A stretch of DNA of 64,000 nt. Origin: Heliorestis acidaminivorans (GTDB taxonomy: Bacteria > Bacillota > Desulfitobacteriia > Heliobacteriales > Heliobacteriaceae). A program made the position numbers and the translations under genes. Every line of letters begins with the position of its first letter. Position 1 is the first letter of the stretch. The notes under the pieces were generated by a model. It did no database searches, was not told the origin of the DNA, and worked only from the letters and a program-made list of their open reading frames with translations. This document shows positions 17,216 through 25,868 of this stretch, one piece after another. The stretch is taken from positions 62,001 to 126,000 of the forward strand of contig NZ_WBXO01000004.1 in NCBI RefSeq assembly GCF_008933955.1, read 5' to 3'.

Positions 17216-18976
17216 GTGAAGCTTGAAGAACTTCAAAAATTACTAGATGGAGAAGAATGGACAAACTTGGAGTTTAAAGAAGCGAAGAACCAAGTGCCTA
17301 ACGATGTTTGGAAAACTGTAAGTGCTTTTTCAAATACAGAGGGCGGTCATATCATTTTTGGCGTAAAAGAGATAGATAATAAATTCGAAATAACAGGCGT
17401 ACAAAATTTAGAAAAAATACAAAATGACTTTCTATCAACATTACGAGGGAAAAAATTTAACATAGCATTATCAGCTAAGCCAGAACGTTTAGAATATGAA
17501 GGTAAAAAAATATTGGTTTTTTATGTTCCACCTATGCCAAGACAGACAAAACCAATTTATTATGGCGATAATCCTAACAATACTTATTTGCGCTTAGCAA
17601 GTGGAGACTATCGTTGTTCTGATGAAGAAATTAAACGCATGATGAGAGAAGCATCAGAGCAGTCAAGTGATACAATAATCCTAGAAGGTTACGATATTAA
17701 TGATATAGATGAATCTACGGTCCTTAAGTACCGTAATTATCTTTCTTCATACGATGCTACTTCACCATTACTCGGTCTGTCACTAGATGCTTTTTATAGA
17801 AGATTGGGAATTTGGAGAAAAGATCGTATCAATAGTCAAGAAGGGCTCACCTTAGCAGGACTATTGCTATTTGGAAAGTCCGAAGCCATACAAGAAAAAC
17901 TTCCTTCTTATGAAATACAGTATTACTATCAAAAAGCGCCCCGTTGGGGAGATGAGCCCCGTTGGGATGATAGACTGATATGTCAAGAAAACTTAATTGA
18001 AACATTTCTGTCACTGATGGAGCGAATTAAGCGACATCATGACTCTCCTTTTTATATGCCCACAATGCAAAGGCAAGCAGAAACACCGGTGATTGTTGCG
18101 ATACGTGAAGCTTTGGTAAATCTAATCATCCATCAAGATTACTTTGAACGTAAAATTGCACAGATACGCCACTCACCCCAGTCTATAGAGCTAATAAATC
18201 CTGGCGCTTCACAAATAACAGATACAGACGATCTTTATGAAGGTAACCTTACAGCTCCAAGGAATCCAATAATCGCAAAAGTTTTTCGTATTGTTGGCTG
18301 GGCTGAGCTAGCCGGAACTGGATTATTAAAGATATTTCGAAATTGGCAACAAATGAACTTTGAACTTCCCAAAATAGAAAATGATCTTAGACGCCATCAA
18401 TTTAGAATTACATTAAACCAACAACACCTAATAGACGAAGAGGATAAATTGTGGGTCTCTCGATTTGCTGAACTGAATGACCAAGAGAAACTTATACTTG
18501 TAGCAACCAGAAAATATGGCTTTGTTACGAACAGCCAAATTCGTATACTATTAGGCATTCAAGATACACTATCAGTTAGCCAAATGCTTTCTAAGCTAAG
18601 CACGCCAGAGAAACCTTATCTTACAAAAATAGGAACAAAAGGACCTACTGTTAGATATGAGCTTAGCAATGGTATCGACACAATGGACAATGTTTTGAAA
18701 GAAAGTACAACGAGTAAGATAGATGGTTACGCAATAAACCATCAATTAGATTCAAAACACATTCAAATATTAAGATTTTGTACAGAACCTAAATCTCGTT
18801 CTGAGATTATGAATTGGCTCGGCCATAAAGACAGAAGTTCTTTTGTTGGGAAATATCTAAAAATTTTATTGGAAAAAGAATTATTAAAAATGACACATCC
18901 AGAAAGTCCAAAGCATAGTAGTCAAAAATACTATACTAACCCTGGAAGTTTATCAGATATATTAGAGATGAAGTAG
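17216..18976 (+). CDS. AlbA_2 (Schlafen-type) plus RecG-like C-terminal domain protein
   Basis: 586-residue putative DNA-binding regulator or ATPase-like protein. Residues 1-150 are an AlbA_2/Schlafen-type domain (EWTNLEFKEAKN near residue 14, NTEGGHIIFGVKE near 42). Residues 280-400 match the HATPase_c_4 region annotated in 'ATP-dependent DNA helicase RecG-like' proteins (REALVNLIIHQDYFER, then NP.ASQITDTDDLYEGN and GWAELAGTGLLKIF). The rest contains two winged-helix-like segments. No helicase motor is present, so it is not RecG. Start is a GTG behind AAAGGGGTG. Such proteins occur near defence and mobile genes; function is unproven. The methyltransferase just upstream has its own terminator, so co-transcription is unlikely. 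Confidence 0.82.
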   Translation: MKLEELQKLLDGEEWTNLEFKEAKNQVPNDVWKTVSAFSNTEGGHIIFGVKEIDNKFEITGVQNLEKIQNDFLSTLRGKKFNIALSAKPERLEYEGKKILVFYVPPMPRQTKPIYYGDNPNNTYLRLASGDYRCSDEEIKRMMREASEQSSDTIILEGYDINDIDESTVLKYRNYLSSYDATSPLLGLSLDAFYRRLGIWRKDRINSQEGLTLAGLLLFGKSEAIQEKLPSYEIQYYYQKAPRWGDEPRWDDRLICQENLIETFLSLMERIKRHHDSPFYMPTMQRQAETPVIVAIREALVNLIIHQDYFERKIAQIRHSPQSIELINPGASQITDTDDLYEGNLTAPRNPIIAKVFRIVGWAELAGTGLLKIFRNWQQMNFELPKIENDLRRHQFRITLNQQHLIDEEDKLWVSRFAELNDQEKLILVATRKYGFVTNSQIRILLGIQDTLSVSQMLSKLSTPEKPYLTKIGTKGPTVRYELSNGIDTMDNVLKESTTSKIDGYAINHQLDSKHIQILRFCTEPKSRSEIMNWLGHKDRSSFVGKYLKILLEKELLKMTHPESPKHSSQKYYTNPGSLSDILEMK

Positions 18977-19036
18977 CAAGCAACCCTACAAGCAACCCTA
19001 CAAGCAACCCTACAAGCAACCCTACAAGCAACCCTA
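18977..19036. repeat. Five tandem 12-bp repeats
   Basis: Five perfect copies of CAAGCAACCCTA start one base after the AlbA_2 protein stop codon. They lie outside any convincing gene and resemble a slippage-expanded minisatellite. Confidence 0.9.
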
Positions 19037-19102
19037 TAAGAAACTCTTCAGCAATCGACTAGTAATAAAAGAAACCTTCACTCACAAATCTAACAAATAA
19101 GC

Positions 19103-19194
19103 GAGGAACTGCCTAGACTCTTCCGGATTGATCTTAGCTCCGTATTCAAGAGATAAGACGAGCTCATAACCGGCAGAGAGTTGGGCAGTTCCTC
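19103..19194. repeat. 92-bp interrupted inverted repeat
   Basis: GAGGAACTGCC (19103-19113) and GGCAGTTCCTC (19184-19194) are perfect 11-bp arms. Inside them ACTCT.CCGG faces CCGG.AGAGAGT, and AGCTC faces GAGCT, so most of the element can fold into one long stem. There is no T-run. It could be a structured RNA, a terminator-like barrier or a small degenerate mobile element. The minus strand also reads as a plausible 28-residue protein end here. Confidence 0.6.
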
Positions 19195-19243
19195 TTGTAT
19201 TTCTGCTAACACAATGATGTTGGATGCGCCTATATTGTAGTAG

Positions 19244-19927
19244 TTACAACGGCAAGGGCCTTCTCAAGTTGATATTAACTTCAGCTGTACTACCTATGCT
19301 TTGTAAGTAAGCTTTTGCTTGTGCTTCTTGTTGGAGGTCTAAGTAAAGATAATTTACTTGGCTAGTGAACAGCAACTCTTGCAGATCTTCGGGGAACATT
19401 TTTTTGATGGATGCTGCATAGTTAGAGCCATCTTCGGGCTCTCGGTAAGTGAGCAGTTCGTAAGCTCCCAGATTATTTTCAGCAAAAGTCATCACTGTCG
19501 GAACAGCGCCTGTACCACTAATCTTAGTGAAGAAGCCATTTTCAAAACTAAACCAACCGACACTAGCGACAGTGTAAACGGTTACCTTCTTGTTGTTGTC
19601 CTTTTTCTCTATGCCAAGAATCATATGTCCTTCTGTAAGATAGTCACCAGCGAAATAATTTTTTCCCTGCTCTTTGATAGCATTGCTGATAGCAGATTCA
19701 AGGGCTTCAGGATTTTCGATAGAGAAGTGCTTATAGACTTTCCCAGCATTGTAAGGGATAAGTAAGGCTGGATTATTTGTAGCAGAGTGATTGATAGGGC
19801 TTCTTAAATTGTCATTCATAAAGAAACTGCCGACTATAAGCAAAAGCAAGATGCCTAGAAAAGGTAGGGTCGTTCTTTTTCTAAATTTCGCAACAATCTC
19901 TCTGTGACTTTCTCTCTGATTATCCAT
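19244..19927 (-). CDS. Single-pass membrane protein of unknown function
   Basis: 227-residue protein I do not recognise. It has a 20-residue basic cytoplasmic N-terminus (Lys/Arg-rich at 12-20), one hydrophobic segment at about 21-38 (LPFLGILLLLIVGSFF), and an extracytoplasmic domain of about 190 residues. That domain carries several YxxK/DxYLTEGHMILGIE-like stretches of mixed alpha/beta character and no cysteine. Translation from the ATG at 19927 is favoured by AGGAAC 7 bp upstream; the frame stays open further upstream but has no ribosome site there. It lies downstream of the broken chemoreceptor gene on the same strand. No family name is offered. Confidence 0.65.
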   Translation of the reverse strand: MDNQRESHREIVAKFRKRTTLPFLGILLLLIVGSFFMNDNLRSPINHSATNNPALLIPYNAGKVYKHFSIENPEALESAISNAIKEQGKNYFAGDYLTEGHMILGIEKKDNNKKVTVYTVASVGWFSFENGFFTKISGTGAVPTVMTFAENNLGAYELLTYREPEDGSNYAASIKKMFPEDLQELLFTSQVNYLYLDLQQEAQAKAYLQSIGSTAEVNINLRRPLPL

Positions 19928-20030
19928 GCTGTAGTTCCTTTCGAAAAAAAGTGGAATAGCCGATAGGTCGAACTCTGCTCTTATTATATCCCTATCAGAA
20001 GCTGAAACCAAGTTTTCAATCGAAAAGGCT

Positions 20031-20701
20031 TTAAACCTTAAACTTACTTACCATACTACTTAACTCATCAGCAATTTTGGCTTGTGCTAGAGCGGCTTCG
20101 CTTATTTGGATGCTTGCTTGTGTAGTGTGATCAACACCTTTAGCAATTTCGGAAGTACCGATAGTTGCTTGTTCTGTCATAGTAGCTACTGAGTCTATGT
20201 TTTTTGATATTTTTTGAATTGCTGTTAATACTTCAGCGCTCTTATTGCTCGTATGGTCAGTCATTTTTGATAATTTGTCCCTGCTACATTAGCTTTGTCT
20301 AAAAAAATACTTCCCTGGTTAATGACAGTATCAACAACTGCAGGAGATGCTGTAGTGCCAGTAGCTCGTTGACCATCACGAATTACGTTAGTAGTTACTC
20401 TAGTAGCTTCTTGAAAAATTGTTACAGTGCCGCCGCTAAGTTCGGCAATAGCGTCGACCATTTCTTCGTTGCCGTTAACGAGGTAGTCGCCTTTGTAGAG
20501 CCCGTCTTCTCGAATGGCCCAAGGTCCAGGCCAGCGCTGATCCAAATAAGCATAGCCTAACTGCAAATTAGATTTTGCTTTTTCCAGAAAAGCTTCTTCG
20601 CCTTCAGCCTTCATAAAGATAATAGAAATAGTGCCGACAAGGGATAAACTTACAAACAATAATAGCACCGTAAAAAGTATTAACTTGCCCTTCAGTTTCA
20701 T
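20031..20701 (-). pseudogene. Collapsed methyl-accepting chemotaxis protein gene
   Basis: The first 146 codons (from 20701) encode a typical chemoreceptor N-terminus: a membrane segment (LILFTVLLLFVSLSLVGTISI) and a single-Cache sensor domain up to NVAGTNYQ. The frame then stops. An overlapping ATGA opens a second frame (20264-20031) encoding only the last 77 residues of a receptor signalling domain (ATMTEQATIGTSEIAKGVDH). The second membrane helix, the HAMP domain and the signalling hairpin tip are missing. A normal receptor has 550-650 codons, so about 1.1 kb was lost, with a frame change at the junction near 20264. Signalling function should be lost. Confidence 0.85.
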
Positions 20702-20999
20702 TGCTTTAACCTTCTCTTTCGTAAGAAAATGGATATAGTTCTTTCTCTTGCTAACTTAGTGATGAGGAAAAAATGAATAAATATTCCGATAAGTATATCA
20801 TTTAGTTTCGAAAAAAACACTATAAATTTTCTTTAACAATACTGAGAAGAAGGATAAGCGTAAAAACTATTTTCCTATGTGTAATAAATTCTATTTGTTA
20901 TAATTTAAGGAGCATAAGGAGCATAAGGAGCATTAACGTTATTACTTACTATGTAACATTAAGCTGGTAAAAAGAAAATATAGAAGCAGGGTATAAAAA

Positions 21000-21977
21000 A
21001 TGTCCATTTTCGAAAAACTGCAACCTTTATTTATCTTGTTAGCCATTATGGCAGGCCTTATCCTTGGGGAATTGACAACTATAGCCTTGCCTTTAGAACA
21101 AATCATCTTGGCTTTACTGCTTTCGCTTATCTATAGCATCTTTTTGCAGATTCCCATCAAAGAAATAGGTCAGGCTTTTAAGAACATAACTTTTACCGGC
21201 ACAAGCTTAGCTATTAACTTTATCGTCACGCCTCTCCTAGCCTTTACACTAGGCTATCTATTCTTGCTAGATTCCTTAGAGTTACGCATTGGCTTACTTA
21301 TGCTACTTGTTACGCCTTGTACAGACTGGTATCTGCTGTTTACAGCCTTAGCGCGTGGCAATCTTGCTTTAGCGGCTTCTATCTTGCCCTTGAATCTGAT
21401 TCTGCAGTTATTGCTCTTGCCTTTTTACCTACTACTTTTTGTCGGAGAATTGCAAGCTATAGATAGTGCTATTTTGTTGCAGAACATATTATTAACCTTG
21501 TTGCTTCCTTTAATAGGCGCTTTTTTGACGCAAAAGGTTATAGCTTCCTTGAAGAAGCAAGAGTGGTTTGCGGAGACGATTAAGCCTAAGCTAGGTTATA
21601 GTCAACTGGCTTTACTTGCTTTAGCTGTTTTGGCAATGTTCATGCATCAAGGGAATCTGCTCCTAGAGAACTATGCACTAATTCTTCAACTGCTCTGGCC
21701 TTTGTTGCTCTTCTTCGTAATTATCTTTTTGTTAGGTCAAGTAGTCGGTAAGGCGATGAAATTTTCCTATCCTGATCGAGTGAGTTTGAATATGACAACC
21801 TTAGCTAGGAACTCGCCTGTCGCTTTGGCTATTGCACTTACTGCTTTTGCTGACATGCCCTTGATAGCTCTAACTCTGGTTATCGCGCCCTTGATCGAAA
21901 TTCCTGTCCTAGCGGCGGTGTCGCAGGTTTTGTTATGGATGAAAAAGAAAGAAGAAAGTGCATATTATCAAGAATAG
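21000..21977 (+). CDS. ACR3/bile acid:sodium symporter-type transporter
   Basis: 325-residue polytopic membrane protein with about ten helices covering nearly its full length. It resembles the 'arsenic resistance protein' (COG0798) branch of the BASS superfamily. Helpful motifs are TGTSLAINFIVTPLLAF (near residue 57), LVTPCTDWYLLFTALARGN (near 103) and the late TLARNSPVALAIALTAFA (near 263). ACR3 pumps arsenite or antimonite out of the cell, but no arsR or arsC gene lies nearby, so the substrate is uncertain. The start ATG follows GAAGCAGGG. The gene stands alone behind an A/T-rich stretch with three copies of AAGGAGCAT. Confidence 0.78.
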   Translation: MSIFEKLQPLFILLAIMAGLILGELTTIALPLEQIILALLLSLIYSIFLQIPIKEIGQAFKNITFTGTSLAINFIVTPLLAFTLGYLFLLDSLELRIGLLMLLVTPCTDWYLLFTALARGNLALAASILPLNLILQLLLLPFYLLLFVGELQAIDSAILLQNILLTLLLPLIGAFLTQKVIASLKKQEWFAETIKPKLGYSQLALLALAVLAMFMHQGNLLLENYALILQLLWPLLLFFVIIFLLGQVVGKAMKFSYPDRVSLNMTTLARNSPVALAIALTAFADMPLIALTLVIAPLIEIPVLAAVSQVLLWMKKKEESAYYQE

Positions 21978-22084
21978 TGCTACAGTAGGGTTCAAAAAGT
22001 TACCATTTTTGCAGTATAATTAACTCCAAAGAAAGCATAAAAATTAGCAATACTGTGAGTCGGTATAAGAAAGGTGGAGCTTTT

Positions 22085-22990
22085 ATGAGATTACTAACCC
22101 GCTCTGATTTTGACGGACTGGCCTGCGCTGTCTTATTGAAGCAAGCTGGCATTATCACATCCCGTAAGTTTGTCCATCCTAAAGACATGCAAGACGGTAT
22201 TATTGAAGTAAACGAGAACGATGTAATTGCCAACGTCCCTTACGTACCAGGTTGCGGCCTCTGGTTCGATCACCATGTGAGCGAAGCTTATCGCGGTTCT
22301 TTAGACTATGAATTCGAAGGCGCTTCAGAGCCTGAAAAAAGTTGTGCCCGTGTCATCTACAACTACTACGGCGGTGCTGAGAAGTTTCCTAACTTAGGGG
22401 AGTTTGTTGCCGCTGTCGACAAGGCAGATAGTGCTGATTTTACAATTGATGAGATTCTTAACCCCACAGGCTGGACCCTTCTATCCTTTATAATGGATCC
22501 TCGCACAGGGCTAGGACGTTTTAAGGACTATAGAATTAGTAACTATCAATTAATGGATGACCTCATTGAATACTGCCAGACTATGACTATTGACGAAATC
22601 ATGGCTGTGCCAGATATTCAGGAAAGAATCGTTCGATATAATGAACAGGTGGAACTTTTCAAGCAGATGCTGTTAGACAGTTCCACAACATACAATAATG
22701 TGCTGATTACAGACACGCGCAATGTAGAAGTGATTTTCGCTGGCAACCGCTTTATCCCTTACGCTCTTTTCCCCAAACAAAATGTTTCCATCTGGATTAC
22801 ACCAGGCAAGCTAGGTAATACAGTCTTCGCTGTAGGTTATAGCATTATCAACAAATCTTGCAACCACGACATCGGCAAGCTTATGCTAGAGCACGGTGGC
22901 GGTGGTCATCATAAGGTAGGTACTTGCCAAGTGCCTAATGAGATTGCGGAAGAGACTTTGGAGAAGATTAAAGCGGCTTTGGCTGGTTGA
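22085..22990 (+). CDS. DHH-family phosphoesterase (exopolyphosphatase-like)
   Basis: 301-residue cytosolic DHH superfamily phosphoesterase. The N-terminal DHH domain shows RSDFDGLACAVLLK (residues 5-18), the Mn-binding GLWFDHHVSE near 60, and later aspartates (AAVDKADSADF near 118). The C-terminal DHHA1 domain ends in the substrate-binding GGGGHHKVGTCQ near residue 275. Members cleave polyphosphate, oligonucleotides or cyclic dinucleotides; the substrate here is unknown. The ATG at 22085 has AAAGGTGGAG in front, so longer in-frame starts are rejected. A strong terminator follows 10 bp downstream. Confidence 0.88.
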   Translation: MRLLTRSDFDGLACAVLLKQAGIITSRKFVHPKDMQDGIIEVNENDVIANVPYVPGCGLWFDHHVSEAYRGSLDYEFEGASEPEKSCARVIYNYYGGAEKFPNLGEFVAAVDKADSADFTIDEILNPTGWTLLSFIMDPRTGLGRFKDYRISNYQLMDDLIEYCQTMTIDEIMAVPDIQERIVRYNEQVELFKQMLLDSSTTYNNVLITDTRNVEVIFAGNRFIPYALFPKQNVSIWITPGKLGNTVFAVGYSIINKSCNHDIGKLMLEHGGGGHHKVGTCQVPNEIAEETLEKIKAALAG

Positions 22991-22999
22991 GAGTAAAAG

Positions 23000-23046
23000 A
23001 AAGACTCCTCTATCCACTGAAAAAGATGGAGGAGTCTTATTTTTAA
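23000..23046 (+). terminator. Terminator of the DHH phosphoesterase gene
   Basis: AAGACTCCTC.ATC pairs with GAT.GAGGAGTCTT and is followed by ATTTTT. Confidence 0.9.
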
Positions 23047-23082
23047 TATAGGAAAGCATAAGCAAAGGTAGTAAGAAACGAG

Positions 23083-23556
23083 GTGCATCTTCTGTTGTCT
23101 CTACTCTTTTTGATTCTCTTACCTATTGCACTATTTATCATCATTGCTTTAGTCATTGCAGGAGTGAAAGCAAAAACAGAAGAAGGAGGAGACGAATTGA
23201 TTAAGAAAGTCTATATCTATGTAGTACTCTTTGCCACACTGATGATGACAATTGGAGGAAGCGTCGGAACTTTCATGGCTCTAGCTGATCTTATATCACC
23301 ACAGCCCTACCACCAATCTTATGAAGACTTCTTGCGCTGGGGCAATGAAAAAAGGTATGTCGGTGATGAATTTATTGAAGAACCAAAACTTACAGAAGAA
23401 GAACTGCGTGCACGTTATGAAGCTATGGTTATCCATGAACAAGAGCGGCAAATGGCCAGGGCCAAAAATTCTTTGATTAAGAGCTTGGGTTGGATTGTGA
23501 TCCCATTGCCGATCTTTTTATATTTTCAACGGCGATTGGCTCAGGAGAAGAATTAA
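23083..23556 (+). CDS. Small membrane protein, DUF5671-like
   Basis: 157-residue membrane protein with three hydrophobic segments: 3-28, about 48-72 (YIYVVLFATLMMTIGGSVGTFMALADL), and about 137-150. The 80-135 region is charged and soluble. The MTIGGSVGTFMALADLISP stretch recalls DUF5671 proteins, of unknown function. The start is uncertain: GTG at 23083 gives the full frame, but GAGGTG overlaps it and would better serve the TTG at 23095. It lies between two strong terminators, so it is monocistronic. Confidence 0.65.
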   Translation: MHLLLSLLFLILLPIALFIIIALVIAGVKAKTEEGGDELIKKVYIYVVLFATLMMTIGGSVGTFMALADLISPQPYHQSYEDFLRWGNEKRYVGDEFIEEPKLTEEELRARYEAMVIHEQERQMARAKNSLIKSLGWIVIPLPIFLYFQRRLAQEKN

Positions 23557-23595
23557 AGTAGGCATCTACGGTTAGTACTTTCAGTAGAAAAGTAA

Positions 23596-23660
23596 AATCC
23601 GCTAGGAGCATATCAATATCACAATCAATGTGATTGATATGATGCCCTAGCGGGTTTTTT
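23596..23660 (+). terminator. Long-stem terminator
   Basis: CCGCTAGG.GCATATCAATATCAC pairs with GTGATTGATATGATGCCCTAGCGG over about 24 bp with few mismatches, followed by TTTTTT. It insulates the flagellin promoter downstream. Confidence 0.92.
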
Positions 23661-23788
23661 AGATCATAGCGACAAGTTCGCAGAAGGCAAAGCTTTCAAC
23701 AAAGTATACACAAAGCTTAAAAAGTGAGCATGGTGTAGATTGGGCTACATAAAGAGATTTAATCGCCTTTAAAGAGCTTTTTTCTATT

Positions 23789-23815
23789 TAAGATGCACTA
23801 TTAATTCCTCGATAA
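23789..23815 (+). promoter_or_regulatory. Sigma-28 (SigD)-type flagellar promoter
   Basis: TAAG (23789-23792), a 15-bp spacer and CTCGATAA (23808-23815) match the consensus TAAA-N15-GCCGATAA in position and spacing. It lies 150 bp upstream of the large flagellin, which implies a long 5' leader. Confidence 0.7.
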
Positions 23816-23875
23816 ATTATACAAGGGTTAAACAAAGTTTTTGCAAAAGCTTGATCACCTTTTGTGTAAAAAGTT

Positions 23876-23968
23876 TGACCTTCCCCTTCGAAAGTCCCGG
23901 GACTTTGGGGGAACGACAGGTTGGCAAGGATGCTGGCCTAGTTAATTTATCAAGGAGGACGATTACTT
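23876..23968 (+). promoter_or_regulatory. Structured flagellin leader with CsrA-site-like motif
   Basis: The leader holds the 16-bp palindrome AAAGTCCCGGGACTTT (23891-23906), flanked by pairing TTCCCC and GGGGGAA. Then comes GGCAAGGATGCTGGCC (23923-23938), where AAGGATG sits in a small loop, close to the CsrA/RsmE consensus RUACARGGAUGU. A second GGA lies in the Shine-Dalgarno AAGGAGG (23952-23958). In Bacillus, CsrA represses hag through two such sites. The comparison is inference. Confidence 0.5.
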
Positions 23969-25765
23969 ATGATTATTAACAACAACATTCCAGCGTTGAA
24001 CACCTATCGTCAGATGGGGATCAACCAAAACGCTGGAGCAAACTCTATGGAGAAGCTCTCTTCAGGTCTTCGCATTAACCGTGCAGGTGATGATGCAGCG
24101 GGTCTATCCATCAGTGAGAAAATGAGAGCACAAATTCGTGGACTTGATCAAGCATCACGTAACGCTCAAGATGGTATTTCTATGATTCAAACAGCTGAAG
24201 GTGCTTTGCAAGAAACTCATGCTATTCTACAAAGGATGAGAGAATTAGCTGTGCAGTCTGCCAACGATACTAACGTAGATGTAGATCGAACTGCAATCCA
24301 AAACGAAATGAATCAGTTAACATCAGAAATCAATAGAATTGGCAATACTACGGAGTTTAACACGCAGCAACTCTTAAACGGTGGAGTAGGAAAAACAAGT
24401 GATGTTGGTATGACTAGGGCTACTGCTGCTAAAGTTGAAACCACAACAGCTTTGACACTTGCCTTAGCATCAGCTGGATCCACCGCTAGTTCTTTCTCTT
24501 TTGGAGAGGGAGATAGATTCATTGTTGATGATAAGGTGTTTAACTTACAAGGCAGTGCCTTTGAAGATGCAATTAAAAACGGTGATTTTGTAGGTAACAC
24601 TGATGCAAACAAAGTACTTAATGCATTAAGAAATCTTACTGACGGAGCTGGAACTAAATTAAGTGATGTAGCAGATCTTTCATTAAATGCTAATGATGGT
24701 TTGGTTGTCACAGCAAAGTCAACTGGTGCTGGTAGTAAAGCAGCTTTTCAATTAACAGGAACTTCGGCAACTGACGGTCTAGTATCAGCAACCGCAACTC
24801 ATATGGTAGTTGGAGAATCAGCAACCTATAAACAAAAAGGCTATCAGATGACGAATGCTGTAACGACTAGTGCTATGATAACTATTGAAAAAGGTGACGG
24901 TTTTGATATTTATGTTGGAGAAAAATCAGAAGCTAATAAAGTGGAAGTGAAGTTTCTAGCAGACAGATCATATTCCTTTAGTGCTACTATGACAGATACA
25001 GAAAAGCGAGAGTTGCTGAATGCTCTTGTTAGTGATTTGAACGCTGCATTACAAGATGCGGGTTTAGGTGGTAAAGTAACAGCCCAATTATCACCCAACC
25101 AAAAGATAGATGGTATTACGAATTTAACAAATGCTTTTGAAGAGTATAAGATACAACTTGTGTCAAACACTGGGGCAGATTTACTAGTGGAAAATACAGA
25201 CACAAGCTTAAGTGGCAGTAATATCATTGCTGATTTTACACAGGCTAAAATGTCTATGATTGATACAGTTACTGGCTCAAGTATAGAAGGAAGAGGCTTT
25301 GAAGTTACATTTCAAACAGGTGCTAATGAAGGTCAGGCAATGGCCCTGCGCATTGGAGATATGAGAGCCTCTGCTCTAGGTGTGACAGGTACTATGGGGC
25401 AAAGTGGTTTCACGAAGGAAAATGTTGTAACTAAAGGGACGGATAATATAGCAGTTGAAGCAGCTCTTGACGTATCGACACATGAAAAAGCAGCTAGTGC
25501 AGTTACTATCATAAATCAAGCGATTGAAAAAGTATCTGCAGAAAGATCGAATCTTGGAGCTGTTCAAAACAGGCTAGAGCATACAATTAAGAATTTAGAT
25601 ACTTCTGCAGAAAACTTACAAGCTTCGGAATCAAGAATAAGAGATGTAGATATGGCTAGAGAAATGATGAACTTTACTAAGAATAACATTCTTCAACAAG
25701 CAGCAAATGCCATGTTAGCCCAAGCAAACATGGCACCGCAATCAGTACTACAACTGCTTGGATAG
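23969..25765 (+). CDS. Flagellin, major filament protein candidate
   Basis: 598-residue flagellin with canonical ends: [17 protein letters not shown] at the start, [20 protein letters not shown] near residue 27, and [19 protein letters not shown] before [20 protein letters not shown]. Residues 1-140 and 510-598 form D0/D1. The central 370 residues are a Ser/Thr-rich variable surface domain, the usual site of O-linked glycosylation. It has its own sigma-28-like promoter and a structured leader, and it ends at a long hairpin. The Maf/DUF115 gene and the pse genes directly downstream suggest that it is the protein modified with pseudaminic acid. It is likely the main filament, given its promoter and typical ends. 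Confidence 0.96.
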   Translation: MIINNNIPALNTYRQMGINQNAGANSMEKLSSGLRINRAGDDAAGLSISEKMRAQIRGLDQASRNAQDGISMIQTAEGALQETHAILQRMRELAVQSANDTNVDVDRTAIQNEMNQLTSEINRIGNTTEFNTQQLLNGGVGKTSDVGMTRATAAKVETTTALTLALASAGSTASSFSFGEGDRFIVDDKVFNLQGSAFEDAIKNGDFVGNTDANKVLNALRNLTDGAGTKLSDVADLSLNANDGLVVTAKSTGAGSKAAFQLTGTSATDGLVSATATHMVVGESATYKQKGYQMTNAVTTSAMITIEKGDGFDIYVGEKSEANKVEVKFLADRSYSFSATMTDTEKRELLNALVSDLNAALQDAGLGGKVTAQLSPNQKIDGITNLTNAFEEYKIQLVSNTGADLLVENTDTSLSGSNIIADFTQAKMSMIDTVTGSSIEGRGFEVTFQTGANEGQAMALRIGDMRASALGVTGTMGQSGFTKENVVTKGTDNIAVEAALDVSTHEKAASAVTIINQAIEKVSAERSNLGAVQNRLEHTIKNLDTSAENLQASESRIRDVDMAREMMNFTKNNILQQAANAMLAQANMAPQSVLQLLG

Positions 25766-25784
25766 TTTTAGAAACTTGCTATTA

Positions 25785-25823
25785 GTTACAAAAGACCAGA
25801 GATTTTCTCTGGTCTTTTGTAAC
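25785..25823. terminator. 18-bp perfect hairpin after the flagellin gene
   Basis: GTTACAAAAGACCAGAGA (25785-25802) and its exact complement (25806-25823) flank a 3-nt loop. There is no long T-run beyond the stem, but TTTTG lies in the 3' arm. It separates flagellin from the glycosylation genes and may also limit 3' decay. Confidence 0.75.
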
Positions 25824-25868
25824 TTCGGTATAATAGATATATTAATTTTAACAATGGAAGTGATTGTT

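Noticed and set aside
17216..18976. Annotation as RecG helicase
   Set aside because: Only the HATPase_c_4-type C-terminal similarity is present; helicase motifs I-VI are absent.
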